6,392 bases of DNA. Origin: an uncultured Selenomonadaceae bacterium (GTDB lineage: Bacteria > Bacillota > Negativicutes > Selenomonadales > Selenomonadaceae). The number at the start of each line of letters is the position of its first letter. Positions within the stretch are counted from its first letter, which is position 1. The DNA lies in NCBI GenBank assembly GCA_905236145.1, contig CAJOOE010000237.1, positions 1 to 6,392 on the forward strand. Reading direction: 5' to 3'. Positions 6,235 to 6,392 of this stretch are shown piece by piece. The position numbers were made by a program, and so were the translations under genes. The notes below the pieces were generated by a model. The model searched no databases. It worked only from the letters and a program-made list of their open reading frames with translations, and was not told the origin of the DNA.

Positions 6235-6392
6235 TTAAATCCTGCCGCTTGTCCGAATACGACGAAAAAATTTTTTTGCCTTCAATTTTCCCGGCTCGTC
6301 GAAAAATTTTTCCGGTTTAAAAGTGCGGAAAATACCGGCTTGCCTCCACATAAATCCGATGAAAAAAATGCCGCTCCCGATACCGCAGTCAA
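6235..6392 (-). CDS. Possible C-terminus of a small membrane protein, 5'-truncated
   Basis: A minus-strand frame is open from the window edge (first full codon 6390-6388) for 51 codons to TAA at 6237-6235. It reads as a hydrophobic stretch (C-G-I-G-S-G-I-F-F-I-G-F-M-W) followed by a basic, Lys/Phe-rich tail ending R-T-S-G-R-I, as expected for a last membrane helix with a cytoplasmic tail. Third-position base use resembles the neighbouring genes. It would end 115 nt upstream of the FlgT-like start on the same strand and could be co-transcribed. The family is not recognised. A 51-codon open frame can arise by chance, so this is tentative. Confidence 0.45.
   Translation of the reverse strand, partial: DCGIGSGIFFIGFMWRQAGIFRTFKPEKFFDEPGKLKAKKFFRRIRTSGRI
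6263..6312. repeat. A/T-tract palindromes near the right edge
   Basis: CGAAAAAATTTTTTT occurs at 6263-6277 and again at 6141-6155, and a perfect 12-bp palindrome GAAAAATTTTTC lies at 6301-6312. Such A-tract/T-tract junctions usually bend DNA. Two of the three lie inside the tentative minus-strand reading frame (coding Lys-Phe-Phe), so composition may explain them. Confidence 0.5.

Overview
The window looks like chromosomal DNA from a motile, moderately AT-rich diderm bacterium, most plausibly a Firmicute with an outer membrane (Negativicutes / Selenomonas-like). This rests on a Gram-positive-style pairing of a hook-length protein with a very short FlgD, strong GGAGG ribosome sites, and a run of exported proteins of CsgG-like and FlgT-like type that make sense only with a periplasm and outer membrane. 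The taxonomic placement is inference from family content, not from a marker gene.

Left part (+ strand, 1-1511): the 3' end of fliK (hook-length control), whose Gln/Asn-rich linker opens with in-frame 48-bp tandem repeats, then flgD (hook cap scaffold). A long hairpin with T-runs on both sides (1562-1610) ends this transcript, so the expected continuation into the hook gene flgE is absent here.

Middle and right part (- strand, 6119 down to 1628): five tightly packed genes with gaps of 18-19 nt or overlaps of 4 and 32 nt, certainly one operon, converging on fliK-flgD and sharing its terminator. In order of transcription they are a FlgT-like protein (370 aa, TTG start), a clear CsgG/LpoB-type protein (184 aa), and three weakly or not recognised exported proteins (287, 214 and 437 aa). 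All five have Sec signal peptides with AxA-type cleavage sites and none has a lipobox. All carry versions of the same two-strand signature (hydrophobic G-A-D-Y-[ILV]-[ILV]-x-G strand followed by a strand ending D-x-x-T-G). They therefore look like a diverged set of periplasmic CsgG-fold proteins led by a FlgT-type protein. This recalls the FlgO/FlgP/FlgT outer-membrane/H-ring accessories of Vibrio flagella, and the flagellar neighbourhood supports such a role, but function is inferred, not shown.

Right edge (6120-6392): a short intergenic stretch with a near-consensus sigma-70-type promoter pointing right (+), A/T-tract palindromes, and a minus-strand open frame that runs in from beyond the window and may be the C-terminus of a small membrane protein. 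No RNA genes, mobile elements or CRISPR arrays were seen.
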